DNA of 40,875 bases. Origin: a virus. The stretch is from IMG/VR virus record IMGVR_UViG_3300021356_000048, positions 1-40,875 of that record. One strand, given 5' to 3'. Made by a program: the position numbers and the translations under genes. The notes beneath the pieces are model-generated. The model ran no database searches, had not been told where the DNA came from, and saw only the letters and a program-made list of their open reading frames with translations. This document shows, one piece after another, positions 18,880-29,000 of the stretch. The stretch's first letter is position 1. Every line of letters begins with the position of its first letter.

Positions 18880-21800
18880 ATGTCTGAAGATATTAGAACA
18901 CAAATTGAATTGGCAACAGAACTAAACGAAGCTTTAATCGAAAGCAAGTCTCATATGAAGGCTTTTGCAGAAGCGACTAGAAATCAGACACAATTTGCTA
19001 TGCAAATATCTCAAGCTTTTGCTAATACAACAAATCATCTTAATAGACTATCAAGCTACTCTAGCAATATTGTAGACTCAATGAATCAGTTTGCTAATAA
19101 TGTCAATGATCTTTCAAGCAACAAAGCACCTGCAATGTTTAGAGACTTAGCAAAAAATGCAGAAAACGTAGCTGACAAGTATGAAGATGCTGCTAGACAA
19201 TCAGATGAATTAGCAAAATCAGCAGAGAAAACTCAAGAGTCAGTTAATGCAGCACAAAAAGCAATAGGTAAGAACGCAAATCAACATGCTAGATCTTTAA
19301 AAAACGTAGCAAATGTTTCAAATAAAAGTGCAACTGATATATTAAAATTACAAAAAATAATGGGAACATTTTCTTCCAAAGAAGAAGAACTAGTTGATGC
19401 AATTGGAGATGCAGCAGGAGGCATGTTAAAATTTGCCAAAGGAGTAGGAGGCTTATTATCTTCAGCGAAATCATTGTTATCTGTTTTAGGATCAATAATA
19501 GGTACAGCAACTAATCTTGCAAAGACTTTTATGTCATTGCCTTTTATGGTTTTAAAAGAAGTTGTTGTTGTAGGTAATGCTTTTAGACAAGATATACAAG
19601 TAACTATTGAGCAAGCAGCTCAAGATACAAAAGACTTTTTTGATGCACAGTCTAATATAGGACAAAGCATTAGAAGAATTACTAATGAATCTAAAGGAAT
19701 GTTAAAAACATTTGCAAGCGTTAATTCCGAAGCTGTTAAGTTATTTGGCGCAGGTGCAGCAGGTGCTGCGCAAAGAATAAAGGAATTAAACGAAGGTTTA
19801 AAAGCAATGGGCACCTATTCAGAATTATTTGCTGGTGAGATAGGAAACAATAGAAACTTTATGCAGTTTACTAGACTTAGAAGAATTTTAGGTTTAGAAT
19901 CACAAGATATTGCATATTTTTCACAAGATGCTGCAGTTAATTTAACTTCAATAAATGATAGATTAACAACACTTGTTTATAAATCAGAAAATATCAGCAA
20001 AGAATATAGTATTGATGCTAAAAGATTAAGGTTGAATTTTAATAAATTAAGAAAAGAAATAGCATTATTTGATCATTTAACAGATGATGAGTTATACGGA
20101 ACAGCAGCTAAAATGACTCAAATGAAAATGAGTGTTGAGGATGCTGTTAGTATCTTTAAGAAGTTTAATACATTTGAAGATGCTGCAAATTCTGTGGCAA
20201 TGCTTTCTCAGACATTTGGTATGAATTTAGATGCAATGCAAATAATTAAAGCAGAAAATCCGATTGAAATCTTTGAAATGTTTAGAGACTCTATGGAAAT
20301 GACAGGAAGATCTTTTGCAGATTTAAACAGATTTGAAAAAGAAATTCTTGCAGATCAGACAGGTATGTCACAAGAAAATCTTAAAGCCATGATGACTTTT
20401 AGAGATCAAGGTCTTACTTTTGAAGAAGCGCAAGCTAAAATGGAGAGTCAAAAGCCGGAGCAACGTCAAATTAAAGCAATGAAAGAAATGTCAAGTGCAA
20501 TGAAGCAATTGCAAAAAATTCTTACATTTAACAGTCCTTTCCAAGCTTTTTTTGATGGATTAATGAAAAATATAAAAGTTACTGGAGAAGCAAGAAAAGC
20601 TGCAATGGCTCTAAGTAACACATATCAAATGATTCACGATTTTGCACTTGATTTAGATCCTAAAATTGTAGAAGCCCTAGCTGAACCTATTGTTTTAATT
20701 GTTCGATCAATGAGTCAAATTTTAAATTCACCAGCATTTAAAGGAGGATTAAAAACAGTTATTGGGGCCTTTGGAGACCTTGCGATGAATGCATTTGGAA
20801 TATCAGATGTAGAAAAAATTCATCATAAAGTTATTGCTACACTAAATAAAGTTAACAAAAGAGATTATGCAGATTTTAAAAAAGACATACGGTTTATTGA
20901 TGAACTTAATAAACCTGGACCTCTTCAAACTCTCTATAATAAATTTAAAACAGATAAAAAATACGCGCAAAATCCTGTGTTAATGTTTAAAAACTTTATA
21001 GAAGAAGCTAAAAGAACACCTGCTGTTAAAAAAGAATATGAAAGCATGATGAAAGGCTTTGAAAAAAGATACGGTAACTTTAGGTCTTTGCCAACTCGAA
21101 TTAGAAAAGACGGAACTGCTGCAGGTGTTACAAAATTTACTAAAGCAATGAATAAAACTTTATCTAATAATAAGCAGAACTTTAAAAAGTTTTTTGATCT
21201 TTCTGGTCACATAGCAGGAGCAATAATCAAAGGCGCATCAGTTTTACTAGTAAGTGGTATTAATTTATTAAATCATGCTATTGATGATGCATATAATGCA
21301 ACAAAAGGACCAAATAAAGGTAAAAGTTTAATAGAAACATTTTTTAATTGGGAGCCTGGCGAATTACAAGAAATGCTAAATGCAATAGTTAACGGATTTA
21401 GTCAGCTTTTCCAAAGAACAGGAAAACTAGCTTTTTTTGGAGCTTGGTTGACAGGTCAATTTTTTGAACTAGCATCGGAAATTGGAGGATTTTTTCTTCT
21501 TGCACTTAAAAAACAAGGACAAAAAATGTTTCCAAGTATATTTGGAACATCAGTAACACAAGCAGAAGCTTTAAGCAGTGCAAGAATAGGTCAAAAAGGA
21601 TATACAATGAAAGACCTTAAGACAAGAGGTGGAAAATCAGGTCCTGTAGCTTCAAAAGATTTTGATACTAGTGATTTAGATTCTTTAAAAAGCGTTTCGG
21701 CAATTTTAGAAAGCGGGCAACAAAACAATCAAAACAAAGAAGTTTTTGAAAGTATTAGAACAAAAATGTCAAATAACGTTGAGGTTACTAAAGAAGATTA

Positions 21801-22749
21801 TAAAAAGTTGCTTCAAGTATCAGGAGCAGGAAACTATAATGTTGACAAAAAAGATATAATAGATTTTGATAAAAACAAAGATTATAAAAAACTTACACAA
21901 TTTAATAAAACACGTGATACGAAAAAATTAACAGACGCAGAAATGTCAAAGGGCTTAAAAACAACTCTATTAGAAAATATTCAAAGTTTATATTTACAAG
22001 CTGATAAAGTTTTAGGATTTACAAATGATCAAATGATACCTAAATATTTGTTAGATCCACGTCAAACAAACGCTATTTTAGGTGATTCACTAATCTTGCC
22101 GTTGGTAGGAAAATATTTACGTCTCATTGAATACGACAATAACACACCTAACAAAGAAGCTTGGAAAAGTTTTAATAAATCAGACTTTGATTTAAATTCT
22201 TCTATTTATAAAGCTTTATACAATTATGAAAAAAATAAAAAAGAAAGAGAAAGAAAGAATAAATATAAAAATGTTACTGTTGTGCCTGGAACAAATACTG
22301 TAATACCTACAGATGATGGTTTCTTTACAGATTTGTTTGCAATGAAGTCTGGCGGTGCAATTGACTTAATGGTAAAAAATATTAAATCTATGGTGACAGG
22401 TACATTTAATACAGCATCATTAATGAGTGGTATGTTTTATGAAACAGGCTTTACATCTCCACAGCAAGATGATTTTACAAACGAGGTAAACAGTCTAATG
22501 TCAGCTGTCGATGATGTTAAAAATGTTTCTGACACTGAAGTTATTGAAAACAAATTAACATTGACATCTTCAGAAGCAACAGAATTTGCTAAGCAGTTGG
22601 TACAACAAGTAGGTTTGATTGATTTATTAGGAAAGCATAGTCTTGCGCCGACTAGTGGCAATGTTTTGATTGGTGATGCTGTTACAAACAGAGCATTTGG
22701 CGATACACACCCAAGTAATACAGGACAAGGACAGTTGGAGCAAAAATGA
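18880..22749 (+). CDS. Tape-measure-type tail protein, paralogue 2
   Basis: This is a paralogue of the preceding gene with 1289 residues from the ATG at 18880. I prefer this to the in-frame GTG at 18871, because the ATG lies one base after the previous stop with AGGTGA at the right distance. It has the same layout: helical N terminus rich in Ala, Asn and Gln; a hydrophobic block near residues 190-235 with GSIIGTATNLAKTFMSLPF (compare GSIIGAATNFFKNVMSLP in paralogue 1); a shared middle with LGLESQDIAYFSQDAAVNL, FGMNLDAMQII and NSPFQAFFDGLMKNIK; and a hydrophobic GAIIKGASVLLVSGINLL patch. The last 250 residues are unlike paralogue 1. Two large related tape-measure-like proteins in a row is unusual. 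Confidence 0.72.
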   Translation: MSEDIRTQIELATELNEALIESKSHMKAFAEATRNQTQFAMQISQAFANTTNHLNRLSSYSSNIVDSMNQFANNVNDLSSNKAPAMFRDLAKNAENVADKYEDAARQSDELAKSAEKTQESVNAAQKAIGKNANQHARSLKNVANVSNKSATDILKLQKIMGTFSSKEEELVDAIGDAAGGMLKFAKGVGGLLSSAKSLLSVLGSIIGTATNLAKTFMSLPFMVLKEVVVVGNAFRQDIQVTIEQAAQDTKDFFDAQSNIGQSIRRITNESKGMLKTFASVNSEAVKLFGAGAAGAAQRIKELNEGLKAMGTYSELFAGEIGNNRNFMQFTRLRRILGLESQDIAYFSQDAAVNLTSINDRLTTLVYKSENISKEYSIDAKRLRLNFNKLRKEIALFDHLTDDELYGTAAKMTQMKMSVEDAVSIFKKFNTFEDAANSVAMLSQTFGMNLDAMQIIKAENPIEIFEMFRDSMEMTGRSFADLNRFEKEILADQTGMSQENLKAMMTFRDQGLTFEEAQAKMESQKPEQRQIKAMKEMSSAMKQLQKILTFNSPFQAFFDGLMKNIKVTGEARKAAMALSNTYQMIHDFALDLDPKIVEALAEPIVLIVRSMSQILNSPAFKGGLKTVIGAFGDLAMNAFGISDVEKIHHKVIATLNKVNKRDYADFKKDIRFIDELNKPGPLQTLYNKFKTDKKYAQNPVLMFKNFIEEAKRTPAVKKEYESMMKGFEKRYGNFRSLPTRIRKDGTAAGVTKFTKAMNKTLSNNKQNFKKFFDLSGHIAGAIIKGASVLLVSGINLLNHAIDDAYNATKGPNKGKSLIETFFNWEPGELQEMLNAIVNGFSQLFQRTGKLAFFGAWLTGQFFELASEIGGFFLLALKKQGQKMFPSIFGTSVTQAEALSSARIGQKGYTMKDLKTRGGKSGPVASKDFDTSDLDSLKSVSAILESGQQNNQNKEVFESIRTKMSNNVEVTKEDYKKLLQVSGAGNYNVDKKDIIDFDKNKDYKKLTQFNKTRDTKKLTDAEMSKGLKTTLLENIQSLYLQADKVLGFTNDQMIPKYLLDPRQTNAILGDSLILPLVGKYLRLIEYDNNTPNKEAWKSFNKSDFDLNSSIYKALYNYEKNKKERERKNKYKNVTVVPGTNTVIPTDDGFFTDLFAMKSGGAIDLMVKNIKSMVTGTFNTASLMSGMFYETGFTSPQQDDFTNEVNSLMSAVDDVKNVSDTEVIENKLTLTSSEATEFAKQLVQQVGLIDLLGKHSLAPTSGNVLIGDAVTNRAFGDTHPSNTGQGQLEQK

Positions 22750-23012
22750 GCAGTATAAAAGAAATTGATGTTTTAGAGATAATAAATAAAAATAGTTCTG
22801 CTAAAATACTAGCAAAATTAGCATCAAAAAAATTAGGGATAGATGAAAGTAAATTAGAGATTTATATTAATAAAAAAATTGAAAATAAAATAAGTAGTAT
22901 AGGCGAAGTATTTTCTAAAGGTGATCTTAAGCCTGAAGACTATAATAGATTTAAGCGTTTATCTGACGTTGATCTAAATGACTTGAATGATAAAATTATC
23001 AAGGACGAGTAA
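22746..23012 (+). CDS. Small unknown charged protein
   Basis: I do not recognise this 88-residue protein. It is rich in Lys, Asp and Glu, has no cysteine and looks helical, with SSAKILAKLASKKLGI in the first half and a DLKPEDYNRFKRLSDVDLND stretch in the second. Its ATG overlaps the stop of the second tape measure paralogue (ATGA), implying coupled translation, and it ends 3 bases before the next structural gene. Its place suggests a tail assembly helper or small virion part; the sequence alone gives no function. Confidence 0.6.
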   Translation: MSSIKEIDVLEIINKNSSAKILAKLASKKLGIDESKLEIYINKKIENKISSIGEVFSKGDLKPEDYNRFKRLSDVDLNDLNDKIIKDE

Positions 23013-23015
23013 AAA

Positions 23016-25679
23016 ATGGCAACGACGTACATTCTGGACCCTTCTGGGAATATTATAAAAGTAGACGAGGGCGAACCTAAAACATTTACAGTTGAAGGAA
23101 CAGCACTGAATACTGAAGACAAGATTAGTGATATTTCTATAGAAAAAGCAGGTCAAGACATCTATAATGATATTGATATTGATATAAACAACGACTTTGC
23201 GTCCGGACTAAACAATGAATCTTTGTACGACAAAACTGTTCAAGACTCACCTAATTCACCTTCTTTTGGATTTAACTCAACTGAACCTAATGTAAGATCT
23301 TCTTATAAACCTCTTTATCACTTTTCAAATAATGATTCGCAAAGTTATAATGCATATTTTGCATCTGAATTTGAAATGCTTACAGGCTTTACTTTTAGAG
23401 ATGCTAACCCTGATAGTCAAATATTAGATGCAACGACATTTATTATTGAGTATTTTTCAGAAATTATAGTCATGTTAGGAATAGCTGAAGCCTTATCGCT
23501 TATTAATAGTCAAACGCAGGTTGAATTTACAAATAATACTTCTGTTGCAGAACGATTTTCTTTAAGAATGGGAGACTACTCTCTTCAAGAATTTGATATT
23601 TTCTCTAAATACATGTTTGATGTTTTAAATTATCCTAAAGATCATTCTAATTCTTTGTCAAGAATAACTGCTTTATATGTTGGTTTTGCTTCGTGGATAA
23701 CTACAGATCTTCCTGTTGATCCTGTTAAAATAATTCAAGAGGCAGGTAGAAAAGGATCTCATCAAATACAAAATGAATACGACATGGATATTGTATCTAA
23801 AAATGAAAATCTTGGTTTAGGACTAGGTTTTCCTTTAGTTCATATTGGTATTGCTATGATCGAAGCAACTTTAGCAGCTGTTTCAACAAGGTCTGGATAT
23901 AAAAGATTACAATTACTTACAAAGAAATTTAGACAAGAAAAAATTTGGCAACAAAGCATATTCAGCAATAAATCTTTTAAAGGTGCTGACGAAGAAAATA
24001 AAATTTTAGTAGAAATGAATTTCTATTACTTTAAATTTGCTATTGAAAGAATGCATGTAGGAATTAAAATTCTTAATAGATATTCTTTACAAAAAACATA
24101 TCTTAATCCTAAAAGCCAAGAAAGCGGCTTAACAACAGTTTCAGCAAGCCGTACAAAAAACAAATCTGAAAGTGGGATTACAGAAAAAATTATTACTGAT
24201 TTAGCAGGTCCTCCTAGCCCTAATGAAGCTAGTATTTATTCTTGGTCATTAAGTAATTCAGATTCTTCATCGCACAAGCCAGGAATGACAACTAGACTAA
24301 GAGCTTTACCACAAGCACTTCAATTAAGTAATGACTTTTTAAAACATATTGTGCTAAGTAAAGGTGACAATAGTACTTTAAACATAAACAAGAGTATTCT
24401 GCAAAACTTTTATAAACAAAAAGATAAGAAATTTGCAAAAATAGATAAACAAATAGTTAAAGAAATAGAAGATTATTTAGAAGCTGAGTATGTTCCGTTT
24501 TATTTTCACGATTTGAGAACAAACGAAGTGTTAAGTTTTCATGCTTTTATTGAAAGCATATCAGATTCGTTTAATCCAGAATATACATCTGCAAGTGGAT
24601 TTGGTAGAATTGATGATGTTAAATCTTATGTAAAAACAACAAGAAATATTAATATGTCTTTTACAGTAGCAGCAACTTCTGAAGTTGATCATGATTTTAT
24701 GTGGTATCAAATAAACAAATTAGTAACAATGGTCTATCCACAGTGGACTGAAGGGTATTTTACTAAACTTGATGACTCGCAATCTTTTACTTATCCTTTT
24801 ACTCAAGTGCCTTCGTCTTCTCCTTTAGTTAGAATTAGATTAGGTGATGTAATTAAAAACAATTATAGCAGATCTTCTTTAAGCAGAATTTTTGGCGTAG
24901 AGTCTGGTGTCGCTCAAGATCAAAGTTTTGTTTTACCGCAAGAATCAACTAAAAAATATGAGTTATTGCCAGGTTTATATAAAAAAGCCACTATTGGAGA
25001 AACAGGCAATTTACTCTTAGCTGACGAAGATAAAAGTGATGAAACGTATTTTAATGTTGTAAGTCCTATTGAAGTTGAATTTATTGACATTAATACGTCA
25101 GTAGGAGATTTACTAGTTGACATAGCAGATTCTATGTTTAACAGTGAAAAGAAAAAGCCCGAGTCTAAAGAAATAGATTTGTCTAAACCACATCAAGTTG
25201 TTAAAGTTAAAGATGTAAAAACTGTTTTAATGGTTGATACATCAAGAATTGTTGAATTAGAAAGCTATAGTCTTAGTGCATCCGGTAGCAACATAAATAA
25301 CAGTGACCAACAAAAAATAATGAAGCCTTTTAATGATCCAAACCAAGTTCAGTCAAACAATCCTATTACAGGTGCGTATGAAAGTGGTATGAGTAGAGGT
25401 ATTGCAGGATTTATAACACAATTAGACATGAATTATGGTGAATCTATTTGGGAAACTAGTAGAATTGGATCAAAAGCGCCTATGTTAGTTAAAGTAACAT
25501 TAAACTTCTCACCAATACATGATATTGTTCCTGGTATAGATCATAAGGGAATGATGAGAGCTCCTGTTTACAACGTTGGACGTGTCAATAATGAATTCTT
25601 TGGCGATTCACATGATACAGATATTATTGGATCAGGTTTGCAAAATGTAAATAATGTATCTAATAAAATAAAGAAGTAA
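23016..25679 (+). CDS. Large tail/baseplate structural protein
   Basis: This 887-residue protein belongs to a type I associate with tail or baseplate proteins of T4-like marine phages, but I cannot assign a T4 gene number. The recognisable block is about residues 485-620: VPFYFHDLRTNEVLSFHAF, SGFGRIDDVKSYVKTTRNI, SFTVAAT, MWYQINKLVTMVYPQW, and SSPLVRIRLGDVIKNNYS. The pattern of a repeat-strand fold followed by a request for a ring-like assembly suggests a tube-like or baseplate ring protein, possibly in the place of gp48 or gp54 (tube initiator proteins), which is a guess from position before gp53. The first 110 residues are acidic and low in order. The start has a weak ribosome site (AAGGACG) overlapping the preceding stop. 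Confidence 0.65.
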   Translation: MATTYILDPSGNIIKVDEGEPKTFTVEGTALNTEDKISDISIEKAGQDIYNDIDIDINNDFASGLNNESLYDKTVQDSPNSPSFGFNSTEPNVRSSYKPLYHFSNNDSQSYNAYFASEFEMLTGFTFRDANPDSQILDATTFIIEYFSEIIVMLGIAEALSLINSQTQVEFTNNTSVAERFSLRMGDYSLQEFDIFSKYMFDVLNYPKDHSNSLSRITALYVGFASWITTDLPVDPVKIIQEAGRKGSHQIQNEYDMDIVSKNENLGLGLGFPLVHIGIAMIEATLAAVSTRSGYKRLQLLTKKFRQEKIWQQSIFSNKSFKGADEENKILVEMNFYYFKFAIERMHVGIKILNRYSLQKTYLNPKSQESGLTTVSASRTKNKSESGITEKIITDLAGPPSPNEASIYSWSLSNSDSSSHKPGMTTRLRALPQALQLSNDFLKHIVLSKGDNSTLNINKSILQNFYKQKDKKFAKIDKQIVKEIEDYLEAEYVPFYFHDLRTNEVLSFHAFIESISDSFNPEYTSASGFGRIDDVKSYVKTTRNINMSFTVAATSEVDHDFMWYQINKLVTMVYPQWTEGYFTKLDDSQSFTYPFTQVPSSSPLVRIRLGDVIKNNYSRSSLSRIFGVESGVAQDQSFVLPQESTKKYELLPGLYKKATIGETGNLLLADEDKSDETYFNVVSPIEVEFIDINTSVGDLLVDIADSMFNSEKKKPESKEIDLSKPHQVVKVKDVKTVLMVDTSRIVELESYSLSASGSNINNSDQQKIMKPFNDPNQVQSNNPITGAYESGMSRGIAGFITQLDMNYGESIWETSRIGSKAPMLVKVTLNFSPIHDIVPGIDHKGMMRAPVYNVGRVNNEFFGDSHDTDIIGSGLQNVNNVSNKIKK

Positions 25680-25689
25680 GAGGATTATA

Positions 25690-26043
25690 ATGTTTATTAG
25701 TAGATATAATAGATTTGGTCAAAGTATAACAACTTTACTTTTTCAAAGAGCTCAAGAAATAGAAAAAGAAATAATGTATTTGAGACGTGAAATAGAAAAT
25801 AATCCTGAAAAAAGAAGAGAGCTTAGTCGTAGGCTATCTATTCTCGAGCAAAGATGTAAAATTATAAATGCAAATGAAAATACAAGACTAGATCATTTAG
25901 CTTATGAACATTATAATGAAAGCCTAAACTGGTGGATAATAGCAGCTGCTAGTGGAATTGGATGGTGGCTTAATTTAAAAAAAGACGGTGAATACGTTAA
26001 ACTTTATATATTAAGCAAAGATGAAGTTGAAAGTTTTAAATAA
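25690..26043 (+). CDS. 53: Baseplate wedge protein gp53-like (LysM-like)
   Basis: This 117-residue protein matches the C-terminal LysM-like part of T4 gp53, the wedge protein that bridges neighbouring wedges to close the baseplate around the hub (T4 gp53 about 196 residues). The region around residues 60-110 reads NTRLDHLAYEHYNESLNWW followed by IIAAASGIG, which is the typical D-x-L-A-x-x-xY-x-(D/N)-x-x-x-WWxIA pattern of this group, and ends with a short strand and helix (LYILSKDEVESF). The N terminus has a basic helix with many Arg and Glu. It is shorter than T4 gp53, but the diagnostic domain is complete. The ribosome site is AGAGGA. Confidence 0.72.
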   Translation: MFISRYNRFGQSITTLLFQRAQEIEKEIMYLRREIENNPEKRRELSRRLSILEQRCKIINANENTRLDHLAYEHYNESLNWWIIAAASGIGWWLNLKKDGEYVKLYILSKDEVESFK

Positions 26044-26057
26044 GAAAGTAGCGTAAA

Positions 26058-29000
26058 ATGTTAGATACATCTTTGAGAGAATCAAATATTTCTAAATTTT
26101 TAAATATAATGTCAGAAGATGATCTTATTAAAGAAATCTTGACGTCAACTAAAATAAATGGACAAGAAATTAATGATAGAACAGATTCTTTAATCTCATC
26201 AGAATTATTGTCAAAAAATGATGTTGTTGACGCATTAAATTCTTTTGTTCCAGACAGTGAAAAATTTACTTATTATTATAACAAAGATGCTTTATCTAAT
26301 GAACAACTCACACTAGTTAATCAATTAGAAAAAATTTCAATATCAATATTGATAAGCGCATTTAGCCTTTTATCAAAAGAAGTAAGACCGACAAGAGATA
26401 TAATTCAATATTTTTATCAAGAGACTTGGCGGCAAATTCATAATGCTAATCCTGATTTGGAAGACACAAAAAAAGAGTCTCTTGTAAAAGTAGTTATTAG
26501 TTTTTTAACAGACTCTATGAAAGTTGTTCATTGCGACTATAATATCAATACAAAATATGATAAAAGTCTAAATGAATCAAAACCTAAACTACTTTCAGAA
26601 ACAGGTTTTGCAATTAAAAAAGACATTATTGACTTTACAAGTATAGAAATTGAAAATGACAATGAAAAAGACCTTTCAAAAGAAAGTAATAGACTTTCTA
26701 TTTATAAAAATAGTAAAAGTGTAATAAAAGCATTTGAAAAGGATCTTGAAAACAAAAAAATTTATATTGAAAATGAAAATGAAAAAATAAGTACAGGTCT
26801 TTACAAGAAAAAATATCCTTTTGGCGCTTTAGGATATTATAGAGATGGCAAACTTTATAGATACGACTCTAAAGTTGATATTTTAAAAAAACATTTTGAT
26901 ATAAAAAATATAATATTTTATAAATCTAATGATACTGATAATGACATAAATAAAAAAGAAGAAACAACCACAGAAGATGTTGAAAATTTTGTTAACTATG
27001 TTGATGACAATAAAAATTTAGTATTAAACAGAAACAATTCTAGTCTTTCTTTTATTATGTTAAATAATCCAAAAATAAGAGTAGGTACACAAAATTCTTT
27101 AGAACTTGCAACTTTTCTTAATTCTCTAAGCACTATTGAGTTAAGTAAATGTATGCCTTATTTAGATGTAAAATTTATATTACCTTCAACTGTTGTAACT
27201 AAAAACAAACAAGTTTTTAAAACTTCATCTTTGACAAGCTTTCTAAACGGAACTAATGTTGCTAACAATGAAGCTTTTTCAACTAATTTGTATCGTACAT
27301 TAAGTGCTGACTTTTCTAGAACACGACAAGAAAACGAAAACATAATTAAACAAGATGCTGTTGAAGCAAATATGTCAATATTTACAGCACCTCAAACTAT
27401 GAACAACTTTGATGAAAAATATACTGGCCATTTAGAATCATACTATAATGGATATAAAAAATTAGATCCAATTTTTGAAAGAAACAATATAGTTCAGGAC
27501 ATAACCAAACCTTTTTTAACAATAAAAAACTTTTCTGTTGACGTTGCTCCTACACAAGGTTTAATGTCTTTTAAAACAGGTAGACTATCATTAACGTTGC
27601 ATGACAAAAGTAGAATGAGTGATATTGCTCCTTTTATAAAGCCTGATCTTTTTGGGTCTTTTGGCGCAGAAATTGCTATACATTATGGCTGGTCTCACAT
27701 GGATGCCATAAACAAAGAGAATAGTTTTAATAATAGACAAGATGACTTGGTAACAGAAAACTATTTTGCTAAATTTTTAAATGAAAAAAAATTATATGAA
27801 AAATATATTATAACGAATTCATCTTATAACATTGATGCAAATGGTCAGGTTAATATTGAACTATCTATTGCAATGAAAGGTCCTGTTTCTTTAAGAGCTA
27901 TCAAGTTTGAAGCTGATGGTCCAAAAAAAATACTGGATAGTGCATCACAAACAATAGTATCAGCAATATATCAAGAAAAAGGAGCATATGAAAATCTAGA
28001 AGATAATATTTTTATTGCTGACTTTCATACAGCTGCTCAAAAAATAGCAAGTGAAAGAAGTAAATTTAAAACAGAAAAAGAAGCAGCAGATGCTAGTCCT
28101 GATAAAAAAGTTAATATGACACAATATTCTAAATTAGATAAAATTAATGAAAAATTATCGCCTAAGAAAAAATTAGATAAATTATTAGAACAAACAAAGA
28201 AGCTAGTTAAAGCATATAAAACAAATAAAAGTATGATTTTATTTAAGGTTTCGATTAACTCGCCAACTAAAACTCCTACTAATAATAATCCGCCTGAAAA
28301 TCCTAATCAGCAGTCACCAGATTCTCAAGAATTAGTGGAATTTGAATTTAAAAATTTTACTAGCGAATCTAAAAATAGACGTCCAACACCCAAAAACATA
28401 CAAGACTATTCTCTTTATGTCAGTAGGATACCAAATAGTAATAAAAAAGATATAACAATAAATGCGATCAATGTTGCTATTAAACATTATAACTCGTTAA
28501 TAGAATTAGCAAAAAATTGCAATCGCGCTATAGCTTCCGCTGCAAAAAATCAAAATGATAAAATTGAAAACCTAATTGATAAAATAACGGCAGGTTTATC
28601 TTATGAAGATGCATTTTTTGACAACATAAATCAAAGCTATCTTGCTAAGCTAGATGAACTTTTAAAAGTAGAAGATAATAAAAGCAGAACTGCTAAAAAT
28701 AAAAAGGAAATTGATTTAAAAAACGACAAAGAAGACAATATTTTTAAAACAAATATTTTAGGCCTTGACACTAATTCAAATAATACAAGTGGATTATCAA
28801 ATGAAATAACTTTAGGAAATTTAATTTTAGCTGTTATAGGAACTCACATGAGTTACTCTAAAAGTTATGATGAAATTCAGATAATTAGTCACACTTTAAA
28901 TAATCATGCAGGACTTGCTGCAAATAGAAATGTAGCATCTTTACGATTAAACAAGAAAGATGTTAAAGCTTTTATTACTAGTTTATTTGAAAATGGCGGT

